In this document: piece after piece, positions 1-12,030 of the stretch
Position numbering within the stretch: position 1 is the stretch's first letter
How the letters are laid out: each line of letters begins with the position of its first letter
NCBI GenBank assembly: GCA_002943765.1
Contig: PQWQ01000024.1
Span: 188,501 to 252,500 of the forward strand
Length of the DNA stretch: 64,000 nt
Direction: 5' to 3'
Source: Psoroptes ovis
Taxonomy: Eukaryota; Arthropoda; Arachnida; Sarcoptiformes; Psoroptidae
Translations under genes and position numbers: made by a program
Notes under the pieces: generated by a model
What the model was told of the DNA's origin: nothing
Databases searched by the model: none
The model's input: the letters and a program-made list of their open reading frames with translations, nothing else

Positions 1-1425
1 GAAGTGTTTCATCATAATCATCTGATCCGGGGTTAATACAAATGATCATTTCAACTTTACCATCACCTTCGAAATAATTTTTGAACATGTGTGTTAATTT
101 ATTTTCACGATATGGTACCATCTTAAGTGCAGCATTATTCGCTGTCGTTGAAGCTAATATTCGTTGATTTTCACGTAATATATCGAAACATTGTCGTAAT
201 GTCAACAATGAATTATTGATTTTACTTGCTTCTCGCAGACGATTACCGGTTGCATTTGTACGTGATTGCCGTTCACAACCGGCTAAATCGACAATCGATA
301 TTTGACTAATACGTATTAAACTATTGTCGTTCAGCACTTCAACACCATCTTCATCTAATGGTGCACGTACTAAACGTACGTTGAAAATCGAATGCGAGCG
401 GCTAGATTCACTGTTCATTTTGGTCATACCAATATGTCTACGTTTCATACCTTTAAGACATGTTTCGAATGCTTCTTGTGAACTTTTCACTTCGACCTCT
501 TTACAGCCTTGTACATAATATCTTTTATTCTGATCTTCAACGATACGTTTTGAATATTTGATCGTGTTCATATCATTATTATTACTATTTACTTGTTCAT
601 CATCCAATAAATCATAGATATAATTATTATAAACTTCAATATAAGATATAAATATTGAATATTTATAATCACAATCAACATCATTAATGAACATTTCTTC
701 TTGTGCACGATTTATCCATTCATTTTGTTCATCATTTTCATTATTATTGTTATTATTATTATTACGTTTACGGGGTGTTCGATTAACAGTTGAATATATG
801 TTATTCTGTTTATTTTCACGATCATTTTGCATTTGCAGCATGGCATCAGGTGTTGAAACAATTTCAAAACCATTCTGTTGATTCGGTTTAAAACCATATC
901 GGATATGTTGTAGATCATTTTTGTTCAACGTATTAAATATTGTATCCAATGAACGTGGTATTATGCCAGGATTTTTAGGTGTTCCAGTTATCGTATATGT
1001 TTTACCAGATGATGTTACACCATAAGAAAAGAGAAGACCATTTTGTCCTTTGAACAAATCCTTCAACAATTGATATGTTGTTTGTTTGAAAATTTGATGT
1101 TGATCAACTGTATGATCGAATATTTTTTGAAATTTATATATTTGTTTCGATGATGTCGATGGTGATTGCAGTTCCAAATGTTGTTCATCAATTTTGTTAA
1201 TCACAATTCTATCATTTATGTTTTTGAGTGGACGTAAACGACAAAATACTTGTAATGGTTCTTTTTCTGATGCTTGATTATTGTTACCATTATTATTGAT
1301 TGGTTTAGGTTTAGTTGGTGGAGGTTTCTTGGTCGAACTTTGACTGGAATTAGACGGAAAAGATAATTTAATTGATTGTCACAGGTGATGAAATTGAATT
1401 TACGTTACCTTTTTTGAGACACCAT
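1..1425 (-). CDS. KIF23: Kinesin-6 motor protein, KIF23/MKLP1/Pavarotti-like (5' part; continues past window start)
   Basis: Motor domain of a kinesin-6 (MKLP1), the plus-end motor that pairs with CYK-4/RacGAP1 as centralspindlin at the spindle midzone and cytokinetic furrow. Exon 1 is 1409-1425 (MVSQK plus two bases), the intron is 1344-1408 (GTAACG...TTCCAG), and exon 2 runs from 1343 off the left edge. Visible in order: a Pro/Lys/Asn-rich N-terminus, the strand PLQVFCRLRPL, P-loop GVTSSGKT, an Asn-rich insert between motor elements, switch I NSESSRSHSIF, switch II DLAGCER, then NRLREASKINNSLLTLRQC and a segment ending NPGSDDYDET that is close to MKLP1. The long insert between P-loop and switch I is typical of kinesin-6. 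KIF20 is the alternative family member, but the ENQ, MVPYR and FKNYFEGDGKVEMI stretch favours KIF23. It is divergent from the cyclin B gene. Confidence 0.88.
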
Positions 1426-2067
1426 TGTATCAACTTTGAACAATAAAATCGAATTCAATTTCAACCAAAATGATCGTCAACAAGACACATACAAATATAA
1501 GTTACGAACTGTCATTGGCAGACAACAAAAATTCAAAAATATTGTCAGCCAATCAAAATTGGCCGTTGCAAAAACGAAAAAATTTTTGGCTAAATTCACA
1601 AAGAACGTGACAAAATTTCAATTATTTTTTTTCATTAATTAATTCTCTAATCAATTCAATTTAAATCAAAATTCGGTAATTTTACATTCATTTAATTGCT
1701 TTGTCTTTGTTGAAATGATTTTTCAAAATTTAAATCAAATTAATCCAATAATTTTCTAAGATTTTAAAATTAGGAAATGTTTCCAGAAAAGCGAAATATA
1801 AAAAACTTTCCAACAAAACTCCGCCTATTTTCGAATTTTTTAATTTTTGATTTTTGACCGTTGAATTTTTCAAACTCTGAGAATGTTTCATGTCATTGTT
1901 AAAAGCCATTTACATTTAAATTTGCATTCATTTTAAACAAAAATCATTTTGGCACCGATCAATATTTAATCAATCATTAGACAGAAAATATCTGAAAGAT
2001 TTTAATTATTTTGTCCAAATTTTTTCTTAATATTTTGTAATTTTTTTAGATAAATTATTCATCAAAT
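1426..2067. promoter_or_regulatory. Bidirectional intergenic region between KIF23 and cyclin B, with CCAAT boxes
   Basis: This 642-bp gap must hold the promoters of two divergent mitotic genes. Three CCAAT boxes cluster close to KIF23: ATTGG at 1514-1518, CCAAT at 1549-1553 and ATTGG at 1558-1562. The last two form the inverted pair GCCAATCAAAATTGGC. TTCAAA, a CHR-like hexamer, lies nearby at about 1532. NF-Y (CCAAT) plus CHR control is established for vertebrate mitotic genes; its use here is inference. A possible 5'-UTR splice acceptor (TTTTTTTAG) sits at 2041-2049, just before the cyclin B start. The open frame at 1436-1642 looks like chance. Confidence 0.5.
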
Positions 2068-3407
2068 ATGCTTGGACCTTTAACATCGCGTACAACTAAT
2101 TCGGTTTTGCCGACTACTCAGCAGCAATCATCGCTGTTGATGAAACCAACTGCAATGATCAACGATCAAATTGCCAATATGAAAATATCGAAATCAAATG
2201 TTATCAATAATAATGATCAAGAAAATTTATCACGATTTCGTTCGAAAATTCCTATCATGCGACCACGATTGGAATGTGGTAAACAGACACATGAATCATT
2301 GAAACCATTGTCGAACAATCAATCCGAACTCAAGCAGCATCAATTGCAATGTAAATCCTTGCAACAGCTAAAAGAAGAAACAACAGTGGCAAAACCTACG
2401 ATCGAAAATATTGATAACGAATCAAATTGCTTTCTATTGAGTGATTATGCACCAGATATTTATGAATATCTTCATCAACTTGAAGTAATTTTCATTTGTT
2501 ATGATTATATTTATAATTATATTGTTTGTCATTGTTTTTCTGCCCCCTAGAAATCATTAGCATTGGAACCAAATTATCTTTCCAAACATAATAATTTGAT
2601 AACACCACATATGCGTTCGGTTTTAGTAAATTGGATCAATGGTATACATCGTACCTTTCATTTAGTACCTGAAACTTTGTATTTAGCCATTTCCATTGTT
2701 GATCGTGTATTGTCTCGTGAATTTGTTGAAAAAAGCAAATTACAATTATTAGGCGCTACAGCAATATTTGTTGCAGCAAAATATGAAGAAATGTATTATC
2801 CTGAAATCAAAGATTTCGTAACGATTTGTGATAATTTATACACTAAAAACGATATATTACGTATGGAAATACGCATACTTAAGATTACAAATTTCGAATT
2901 GAGTGGTCCATCACCATTATATTTTTTGCGTCGTGGTTCAAAAGCAGCCCACTCTGATTCACGTGTACATATGATGGGCAAATATTTTTGTGAATTATGT
3001 GTAATGGACTATCAATGTTCACAATGGCTTCCATCGCTCATAGCTGCTACCTCATTATATTTAGCAATCAAATTAAATCATAGTAGTGATAATGTTAATA
3101 ATGGCCTAAAACCATCTGATCCGCTGGAAACATCCATTTGGACGCCAACAATTGAACATTATACTGGCTACACCATTCATGATGTTCGTAAATATGCTGG
3201 ACAATTATGTCGTTTAATCATATCCTCGGAAACATCTAAACATCAGGTACCAAATTGTCTGAAAAAAATTTCCAATCATTTTAATCGTATAACTTTGTAT
3301 TTTTCCTAATATAGAATTGCCGAAAAAAATATTCATCACAAAAATGTATGAATATCAGTAATTTATCTCCGAATTCAATGCGAATCATTAAAAAATTGGC
3401 TACATAA
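2068..3407 (+). CDS. CycB: G2/mitotic-specific cyclin B
   Basis: Regulatory subunit of CDK1 driving entry into mitosis. Three exons: 2068-2484, 2551-3246 and 3315-3407, all phase 0 with GT/AG introns of 66 and 68 bp, giving 401 residues. The cyclin box begins at YAPDIYEYL; helix 1 holds the MRSVLVNWI signature, and KYEEMYYPEI and FLRRGSKAAHSD follow as in B-type cyclins. The C-terminal fold ends WTPTIEHYTGYT and, in exon 3, KYSSQKCMNIS. Without exon 3 the protein would stop within intron 2 and lose this conserved tail, so I include it. The N-terminus (about 130 residues) is polar and low complexity. Its best destruction-box candidate is RPRL at residues 65-68, not a canonical RxxLxxxxN. Cyclin B3 is less likely on cyclin-box wording. 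Confidence 0.93.
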
Positions 3408-4077
3408 ATTCTTGGTCAAATGTTTCAAGAAAATATCAATTAGAAAAACACTTAAATTATCTATTTTTATTATTTTTTTGTATTTGAAATACTTTCAGAT
3501 TCAAAGCTAATCTAATGATTGATTCAAATCAACGATTTTAAAACTGAATTGCTTGAAAACTGTCATTTTCATGACAATGAATAAACTTGATTCACATTCA
3601 AACTTTTGAATTTTGTTGATGAATAAATTTGAATTCACAATTTGAAATAAAAATTTACTTTTTAAAATAATTTTTGAATTTTTTTTTCGTACTCTCATAT
3701 ATGGACGGCGCATGCAAAAAAAATTCAAATTTCAATTTGTTCTCGAATAAAATCAAACCACTACCACTACTATTCAAGCGCATGATCATAAACACTGGCA
3801 GTCGAACATTTGTCAAAGCCACTACAATTGAATTTTTACTGCTAGCAATTTTGAATTTGTTAAAAACGGTTAAAAAGCAATCACATTTAACATTTAATCA
3901 ACGTTTTTAGCGCCATTTCAACAACATTAAATTTTACATTTGATTCAAAAGTGTGTTTTCAATTAATAAAAAACAATTTGCTTTGATTGAAAGCTAATCA
4001 AAATATCGAATATTTTCAAAGAAATTAATTATTGATTTACAGAGTGAATTCGATCGAACATTTCAGAACATTGAATC
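3408..4077. other. Intergenic, cyclin B to CKS1
   Basis: AT-rich, about 670 bp. It should contain the cyclin B 3' UTR and the CKS1 promoter. The open frames here (3507-3728 minus, 3674-3910 plus) lack family features and look like chance. A possible acceptor (TTTACAG) at about 4035-4041 may end a CKS1 5'-UTR intron. Confidence 0.4.
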
Positions 4078-4435
4078 ATGTCGAACAAAGACTTCTTCTA
4101 TTCTGACCATTATTATGATGATAAATATGAATACAGGTGAGCGATCATTTGTTATTTTGAAAAAAATTGTAACATTTATCTCATTTCTCTCCTAAAACAC
4201 TCCAAGACATGTCGTGCTACCAAAAGAATATGTTAAATTGATACCGAAAACACATCTAATGACCGAAGCTGAATGGCGTGCCCTGGGCGTAACACAAAGT
4301 CAAGGTTGGATACATTATATGATTCATGAACCAGAGCCACATATCCTCCTATTTCGTCGACCAATATCAGTAAAACAGCCACCATCACAAGCAAAACAAA
4401 TTCAAGCAGATAAAGCAGAATTTCGTACCAATTAA
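4078..4435 (+). CDS. CKS1: Cyclin-dependent kinase regulatory subunit CKS1
   Basis: Small phosphate-binding subunit that docks on CDK1 and guides multisite phosphorylation; it also serves SCF-Skp2 in many animals. Exon 1 is 4078-4136 (59 nt) and exon 2 is 4207-4435 (229 nt). The join makes Arg in YEYRHVVLPKEY, giving 95 residues. Family hallmarks are FFYSDHYYDD, EYRHVVLPKE, VPKTHLM-type IPKTHLMTEAEWR, the invariant QSQGWIHYMIHEPEPHILLFRRP, and the hinge HEPEPH used for strand exchange. The polar 20-residue tail after FRRP is slightly longer than in vertebrate CKS1 (79 residues). It lies about 670 bp downstream of cyclin B on the same strand. A run of AATAAA hexamers near 4545-4562 is a plausible polyadenylation region. 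Confidence 0.96.
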
Positions 4436-4858
4436 TCAATCAATCGAACACATCATGGCAACTCGGCATTGTTTACATTTGATGATTGATAATGATTCAT
4501 TCTGAAACAACAGAATTAAAGTATTTTAAATGTAAATGATTAAGTAAATAAATAAATAAATAAAAATGTGATTTCAACGATTTATGATATGATCGGCCCT
4601 CGATTACCCAATGTTTACACACGAAAAAAATGCTTTCCAATAACTCCATATACATTCATTCATATTCATTTATAATAATATTAATAATTTATACACAGGT
4701 TTAAATTTAAAATTTATGAATATTTCAAATTTCAATAAAGTTTTATTTGTTTTAAAAAATAATAAATTTCAAATGTTTTTGATTGATTCGAAATATAAAT
4801 ATGAATTGATCAATGAAATGAGACGTATGAATGTTAAATAATGCATTGTTAAACAGCG
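4436..4858. other. Convergent 3' ends of CKS1 and SNRNP200
   Basis: AT-rich gap of about 420 bp between two converging genes. It contains an (AATA)n run near 4545-4565 serving the plus-strand gene. I see no gene or repeat family here. Confidence 0.45.
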
Positions 4859-7800
4859 TTAATCATCTGCTTTACGTTTACGTCCTTTCATCGAAGATTC
4901 ATCGGCTCCATTATCTTCATCGTCATTGTCAGCTCCAGTCGATTCTTTGTTGACCAATAATTCAAATTTATATTCTTGATCACAACCCATATAACAATCG
5001 GACATGAAATAAAGCATATAGCTATAATGGCCAGCCGTTGATGGTGCTTCAAATTCGAGTTTAATTTTAGCCTTTTTCTGAAGGGATTGTACCCGTTTGA
5101 TTGATATCAATGTATTGGTGCGAACATCACCGATGACAATCCACCAGCCTTCTTCACGTTTCTGAGCGATTGAGATTATAGAAAAATGAACATTTAAATT
5201 AACAAATGAAGAGATTGATAAACGAAAATTACCTGAGGAAAAAATGGTGCAACCACAGGACCGATCATATCATCTTCACGTTCTAAATATACGACAATAT
5301 TGACAGTTGATTCACTGTGGAAAAATGAACAAAAATCATTTCTAAATTCAAATTCAATGAGCATAAAGCTTACCAAAAAATTGAATTTCGATTTAATATT
5401 TCATGTTCCAACGATATATTCGGATAACGATTACAAAAACGTGCAACATCCATCAGCTTATTTTCATCCAATTTCAATAGCTTGATACGATCATCATCAT
5501 CCATATCCATCAAATCAAAAATGGTATTAATATCATGTTTAGCGCAACGTTCGATGATATCCGAATGGAAATGTGGCAGCTGTCGTAGAACGGAATCTTT
5601 ATTCCACATTGCTTGCGTTATCATTTGTGATAGCTCCATGGCTGCAATAGCTGGCATAAGCCAACCATTCGAGCTGATGACATCGACACAAGCTTGTATC
5701 AATCGGATGGTTTTCAGAATAATTTCTTCTGAATCATGTTGCAATTCGGCTGATAATGATATTCGTGACAAATGTGATTGAATCAATATGTTCACTTTGG
5801 TATGTGGATCATACCATTTCGGTTGCGATAATTTGTTGGGTATTTTTTGATGCAGCTGTTGCAGAATATTATCTTCACGATGTCTGATTGGTATTTGTTC
5901 ATATTCATTTGCATTACTAATGATTTCGATGAGGTTACGAATTTTTGTTTTTGAATTCAACGACAGACTAAACAATTCAATGGTCGAATAATTAATATAA
6001 TAATATGATGCTATCATTCCAAAATTCAACGGATTCAAATCAATATCGTTTTCGATTTGAATACATTTTGAATCATCCAGATCTTTAAGAGTATTTTCAA
6101 CCAATTCCGATAGATGATCCGATAAATGTCGATGAGTAACGCCAGAAAGATTATAATAATTTGGATTTTTAGACATACGACGATATAGGAATGTCCATGT
6201 TAGATAATCGACTGCATCTTGTTTATTTTCAATCGTACGTGTTATGATTTCAGCATTAAAATGATTATGTAATGAATGATCTAAATGTGATTCAATTGGT
6301 AATGGTTCGAGAAGAAATTTCTTGAAAAATTCTTTCTTGGTATTTTGACAGAATATAATACATTTGGAACAATTATCTTCATTAGTAATACTACTCGATG
6401 ATCGTCCAGAATGACCAACCATTTGAATGATGTCCGATATTGGATAATCTTCATATGAATGCATTCGGCCATTAAAATATTGTGTATCCATTATGATGAC
6501 CAGATATGAAGACAAGGTTGTTGACCAACAAAGATTAGCCGAAATGATAACGATTTGTATGGCACCAGCATTGAATAATGTTTCAATAATACGACGATCT
6601 TTATCGGTAGTACCTTCATGTAGATAGGCAATGCCTTGTGATATTGTTTCGAATAGTGTTTTATCATTGATTTCAGCAAGAAATTTTTGAAAATTTTCAT
6701 CATCCGAATCACAACGTAAAAATCTTTGAGGTTTTGCATCGGCTGCTGCATATGTCAACAGTTCAATAGCTGTCAATCTTGTTTGTCGTCTTGATGGTAC
6801 AAATATGATAACAGAATTGTTATTCGATTTAGCAATGATCGTCTGGTAAACTGGCTTTGACATTGCCAACAATCGAGTAGCATTGTGTGTTTGATTGAAA
6901 CCACGAATATTGATTTCCAATGGCAAAGGTCGTACGCTTGGATGAAAATTAAATGTATGTCCATGATTACAGCCTAACCATTGGGCAATATCTTTAGCAT
7001 TCGCAATCGGTGATGCTAATGCAATGATACGGATTGATTTTTCAATTTGTGATGACATATAACGTATACGTGAACAAATGATTTCATAAACAGGTCCATC
7101 TTGACCCCCGAGTAATTGTAAATCATCAGCAATGAATAGGGTTACATTTTGAATATGTTTACTTTTTTTCCACCGTCTCGATATTTGATCCCATTTATCG
7201 TGTGTGGTTACAATAATATTACCTTTGGACAGCAATTTCATATCAACAGTTGTATCACCTGTGAGTAAAACAACGGATTTATTTAATGATGAAAATTTTC
7301 TCGCCCATTGACTATAAACAATTTGTGCCAACTTTTGCTTCGGGGTCACATAAACACATTTTGATGATTCATTTTCTTGTTCAATCATAAATGACCGAAG
7401 AATAGCGATTTCAGCACAAACAGTTTTTCCACTACCCATAGGTGCACCAATAAATACATTATCATTAGTATTATATAAGGAATTAAATACTTGTGTTTGA
7501 ATCGAGTTAAAGGATTGAAATGAGCTACGATAAAGACATTCATAGTTTTCATTACGAAATGCTGATAATGGAAGTGGTTGTAGATCTAATAATTCAGTTG
7601 GTGGTGTAAATTTTTCGGGCAAAATTAAATGCCGAAATGATACTGGAAATACTGTTTCGGCATTAATCCATCGGTCAGATGTTATCCGGATAAAATATTG
7701 TGGTGGTAATGGATCGAATATGGGGATGAAAAACTTGATAAAATGTTCATCTTGTGCATATTTTTGTTTCAATAGGAAATATTCATAATGCAAAATCAAT

Positions 7801-10800
7801 TCACCATCCACATCTTCGACTATGATCCAAAATGCTTGCGATTGACCGTGGATACGTTCATCCCATTGAAAATCTGGTTGTATGGTCAATTCAACTTTCA
7901 GTGTTGACCGAGTGATTGGTTGAATGTGAGCCGATAATTCCAGCTTGGGAAACATATGAATGTATTTATGAATCAATTTTCCCATTTTAGGCAATCGCAG
8001 TAATTCACCAATTTCATTCGGCCCCAGGTCGAATAGCCGTTCGAATGGAAAACCTTTTTTCTCCAATTTTTTAATGACTTCTTCTGGTATTCGTTTAAAT
8101 TGCCGTAGCGGTGATAATGATTGCCACATACGACGATCAATCATTTTACACAGCGATAATGTTTTATCAGCCATTTCAGCCCAACCACTGAACAGAACAA
8201 TTTCAAAAATGGCACGTATTAATCTTGATGCTGATTGTGTAATGTAAACCATATCGGACATTAAAGCCAGACCTTCTAGCTTTAATTGTGAGATGTAAGC
8301 TTGTAGCAGTACATTAACTTTGGCCGATGGTTCTTCAATCGATTCTTTAATCGGTATCGGTACACGTTCCATTAATTTTTGTAACTCCAACTTTTCTTCT
8401 TCACGTATGGTTATGTTTTTGAATTCGGATGAAAGTGAAAATACACGAAACAACTCAATTTCCGAAAGGGTTGGTTTTAAAAATTGATTATAAATGGACA
8501 TTGTCTCGGTTGTACAATAATAATGTGATGCAATACGACCCAATTCGGTTCCTTGTATTTGTCCAGTTTTACGATCAAAACGTATCAAATTACATTTATC
8601 CAAAATGGATGCAGCTGTATAAATTAAATTTGTACGATGTTGTTCTAATGTTTTATCTTCATTGAGTACATCATATGATATACCATATAATGTTGGATTA
8701 CGCAACATACGAACATAAAGATATGTATAACCTAACCAATGGACAGCATCTTTGACATTTTGTATATTACCCAATACGATCTCAGCATTCAATAAATCAG
8801 GTAATTTTGATATTAATTGTGATTCAATTGGTAGCTGTTGATTCAATAATGACAGATAATATTGCAGCTCTGAATGTTGTGTGATTAGTATACCTTCGCC
8901 AAGGGTATCATACTGGGGACGACCAGCACGTCCAAGCATTTGCATTACATCCAGTGCACCTAATTCGACCCAACGTCCTTTTTCAGGGTTATAGACTTGT
9001 GTACCTTTAATGATAACGGTATGTGCAGGCAGATTAACACCCCATGCCAACGTGGCAGTCGACACCAATACCTGTATGTGACGATCAGCAAATAAATCTT
9101 CGACCAGCGTACGATCAACACGTGTCATACCGGCATGATGAATGGCAAACCCGTATGTCAGTAAATCTTTTAATTCCAAGTTTTTAACTTGTTCAGCTTC
9201 TGATCGCAAGACTTCTGTTGATGCAGAATTTTCTTTCAAAAATAGACCCAATGTATCGTGTTCCAAACACATATCACGTAATGCACGTGCTGTTTTACCT
9301 GTTTCTTTTCGTGAATGTACAAATATCAACAATTGATTACGGCCAGCATGTTCAATGGTTTTTTCATACAGTAATTCATTCATTAATTGAAATCGTTTGA
9401 CAGCTTTCTTTTCGGTAATACCAATGTATTGTTGTTCCAGTGGTACTGGTCGATAACTGTTATCAAAGTAAAATAACCCTTTTTTAAGGTCTACCCGAAG
9501 AAATGTTGCAACATCTTCATAATTCGGTAGCGTTGCCGAAAGCCCGACTAAACGAATATCTTCTTGTGTTGTTTCAATCGATCGAATCATACGTGCAACT
9601 AAACACTCCAAAATTGGTCCACGTTCATCATGTAGTAGGTGGATTTCATCGAAAATGATTAATCGTACAATTTGTGTATAAGATCGTTCACCACTTTTTC
9701 GGGTGATGACATCCCATTTTTCTGGGGTACAAACAATTATTTGTGTTTGCATTATTTGCTCGGTGCTTAGCTGATGATCACCAGTTAATTCGCTTACTTT
9801 AATGTTGTAATTTGATAAACGTTTAGAGAAATTAGCGACCATTTCTTGTACCAATGATTTCATTGGTGCAATATAAATAATTTTAAATTCATCCGTATTA
9901 ATGAGGCCATTGGTCTGATCAATATGTTTACCAATTTCACGCATCATTGTTAGCAGAGCAACATTTGTTTTACCGGCACCAGTTGGTGCACATACCAATA
10001 GATTTTCATCCGTTTCCAGTAATGTTGGTGCCAAACGGGATTGAATACGATTCAATGTTTTAAAACCATCGAATGCTGATTGTACATAACGTGGTAACTT
10101 GTTGATAGGTATAAGGGTTTCATCCGGATCAAATGGTTTCGGTTTCAACGCCGGGACGTGGATAATTTCACAACCTTTACGTTGTTGTCGATAACTACCT
10201 TCGGGTAGTTCACATCGTTTATTAGCCATAAAGTGGGAACCTTGTTGAAAGCTAAGATCTTCAAGATCTAATAATTTTACTTTGGACGAGAATAAATTCT
10301 CTTCATCATCATCAGCATTATTATCATTTTCAATCGCTGATTTAGATGTTTGATTGGTGGAATCTTTGGTTTGTTGCGGTTGTTGATCCAAGGTGGACGA
10401 TTGTTCGGTTTGACTTGTTTCCAATTTTTTAAGGATTTCCATCAATTCCGGGTCGCTTTTCATTTTTTCAATTATTCTTGCTTTTTCAGATTGACGTTGA
10501 GCTTGGGCCAACAAGGTACAAAACAGAATCATTTGTCGATTATGACGTAATAATTTGATGAAATCAAATAAATCAAAACCAAGCAGTACGATCAACTGAA
10601 TTTCGACTTCATGATCATCACGTGCTGTTTTCAATATTTTGAGAACTTCGGCTGCTTTTGACTGGGCCGCTACTGGATCATCATAATATTTACTTAATTT
10701 ACGTTGTAACCAATATGCATCAATCTCTCGAGGATGTATGTGTACGTCTTTACCTTTGCGTAATCTGGTCGTTGTAGGTTCATTGGTTGATTTCGAATCA

Positions 10801-11660
10801 ATGATGGCCGATGTGGATGACCTGATTGATTGATCAATGACGGCTTCTTCACCTTCATTATTACCTAATTCATCTTCATCATCATCTTCCCGGATTTCAT
10901 TGGTCATACCATTAAATTCATCATTATCATCATCATCTGATTCTTCAAATTGTACATTGACACCATATGTATCGTCTAAATTATTATTATTGGCATTACC
11001 ATTATCAATACCACCATTCGTATCATGTTGATCATCATCAATAGTGAAATCAGTTATTTTACGACACAGACCAGATAATACGGCAAATTTTTCCGCTGCC
11101 AATGACCCTAGCAATATTTCACATTCTTTTTTCTTTTCTTTTTCTTTTGTTTTATCTTGTTTCATTACCAGCAATATTTCATCGGCAGCACCACATAATA
11201 CATCTCGAGGTTGATCACCAAGCATTTCAGATATGAATGATAATATTAATTCATATGTTTCACGTGTTTCTGGTGTTTTTGGATGATACATTATGCCCAT
11301 CGATTCAGTAATATCTTCGGATAGCAAAGATTTTTTCATTTTCATCATTTGATTATTACCACCGCTGCTGTGATCAGATGATTTTTTCGATGTTTGTTTA
11401 CCGGCATCGATTTGTGGTTTAGTACGTTGATATCGGTCACCCATTTTGATTTGGTTCAATTTGCCAACCAACGATACAACTTCACCCGTAGCTTCATCTC
11501 TTGGTCGACGTTCGATCAAACGGGTATCAGCTTGTAGAACCAAATTTGAATTCTGATTTTTGAAAAAACAAATGTCATTTCAAATACAAAACAAAGATTT
11601 TCAAATGAAACTTACGGCCCTGTAATCAAATTGCTGCGATCGTGCAGCAGCATCAGCCAT
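4859..11660 (-). CDS. SNRNP200: U5 small nuclear ribonucleoprotein 200-kDa helicase (BRR2)
   Basis: Ski2-like RNA helicase that unwinds U4/U6 during spliceosome activation. Exons in transcript order: 11616-11660, 5374-11552, 5233-5314 and 4859-5161, giving 2202 residues (human about 2136). Exon 1 encodes MADAAARSQQFDYRA, matching the BRR2 N-terminus. A Plug/PWI-type N-terminal region follows, with an Asp/Asn-rich insert around residues 185-260. Cassette 1 has APTGAGKT near residue 540, DEIH near 648, then SATLPN and GRAGRPQYD. Cassette 2 has APMGSGKT near 1387, but motif II reads ADDLQ near 1493 and the rest is degenerate, as expected for the regulatory cassette. Two Sec63 modules are present; the last ends with FCNRYPN, EREDDMIGPVVAPFFPQ and YFMSDCYMGCDQEY. 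The small C-terminal exons are missed if the long frame is read to its own stop at 5370. Confidence 0.97.
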
Positions 11661-12030
11661 TTTGAATTTAACAGGTGGTGATCCGTATCAAATTAATCGT
11701 TAAAAATTCTTGAAAAAAATGGTCAAAATAAAACCAAATTAAAAAAGCCAAATCAAAAATTTTTGTAGCCGAGCAGCATTGAAATGTGTTGGTACTGTTC
11801 ATAAACAACGACTCGCGGGAAATTTAAAAATTGAAAAACATTCGAAAATTTTTTGAAAAAATTTTTATTCAAAATTTGTCAAAATAATGAGTCTATTGTT
11901 TCATGTAATTAAGATATCATCATTGGTCATTTAATCAACCTATTCATTTATTTTGGAACCCAATTTTTAGCCCAAGTAATTCCAAGATTCGAATAAATTC
12001 ATCAGCTGTTTCACCGATTTCATCCATTAG
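11661..12030. other. Gap between SNRNP200 start and aquaporin stop
   Basis: 370 bp, AT-rich, between the 5' end of the helicase and the 3' end of the aquaporin, both on the minus strand. It should hold the helicase promoter and the aquaporin polyadenylation site. No repeat family was seen. Confidence 0.4.

Noticed and set aside
2796..2981. Minus-strand frames inside cyclin B and BRR2
   Set aside because: Antisense shadows of well-supported exons.
3247..3309. Cyclin B ending at 3309
   Set aside because: This tail is intron sequence; a GT/AG join to 3315 restores the conserved KYSSQKCMNIS end.
5370..11543. Long frame as the complete BRR2 coding region
   Set aside because: It starts on TTG in the middle of conserved sequence and reads into intron 2; the family N-terminus and C-terminal Sec63 end are in separate small exons.
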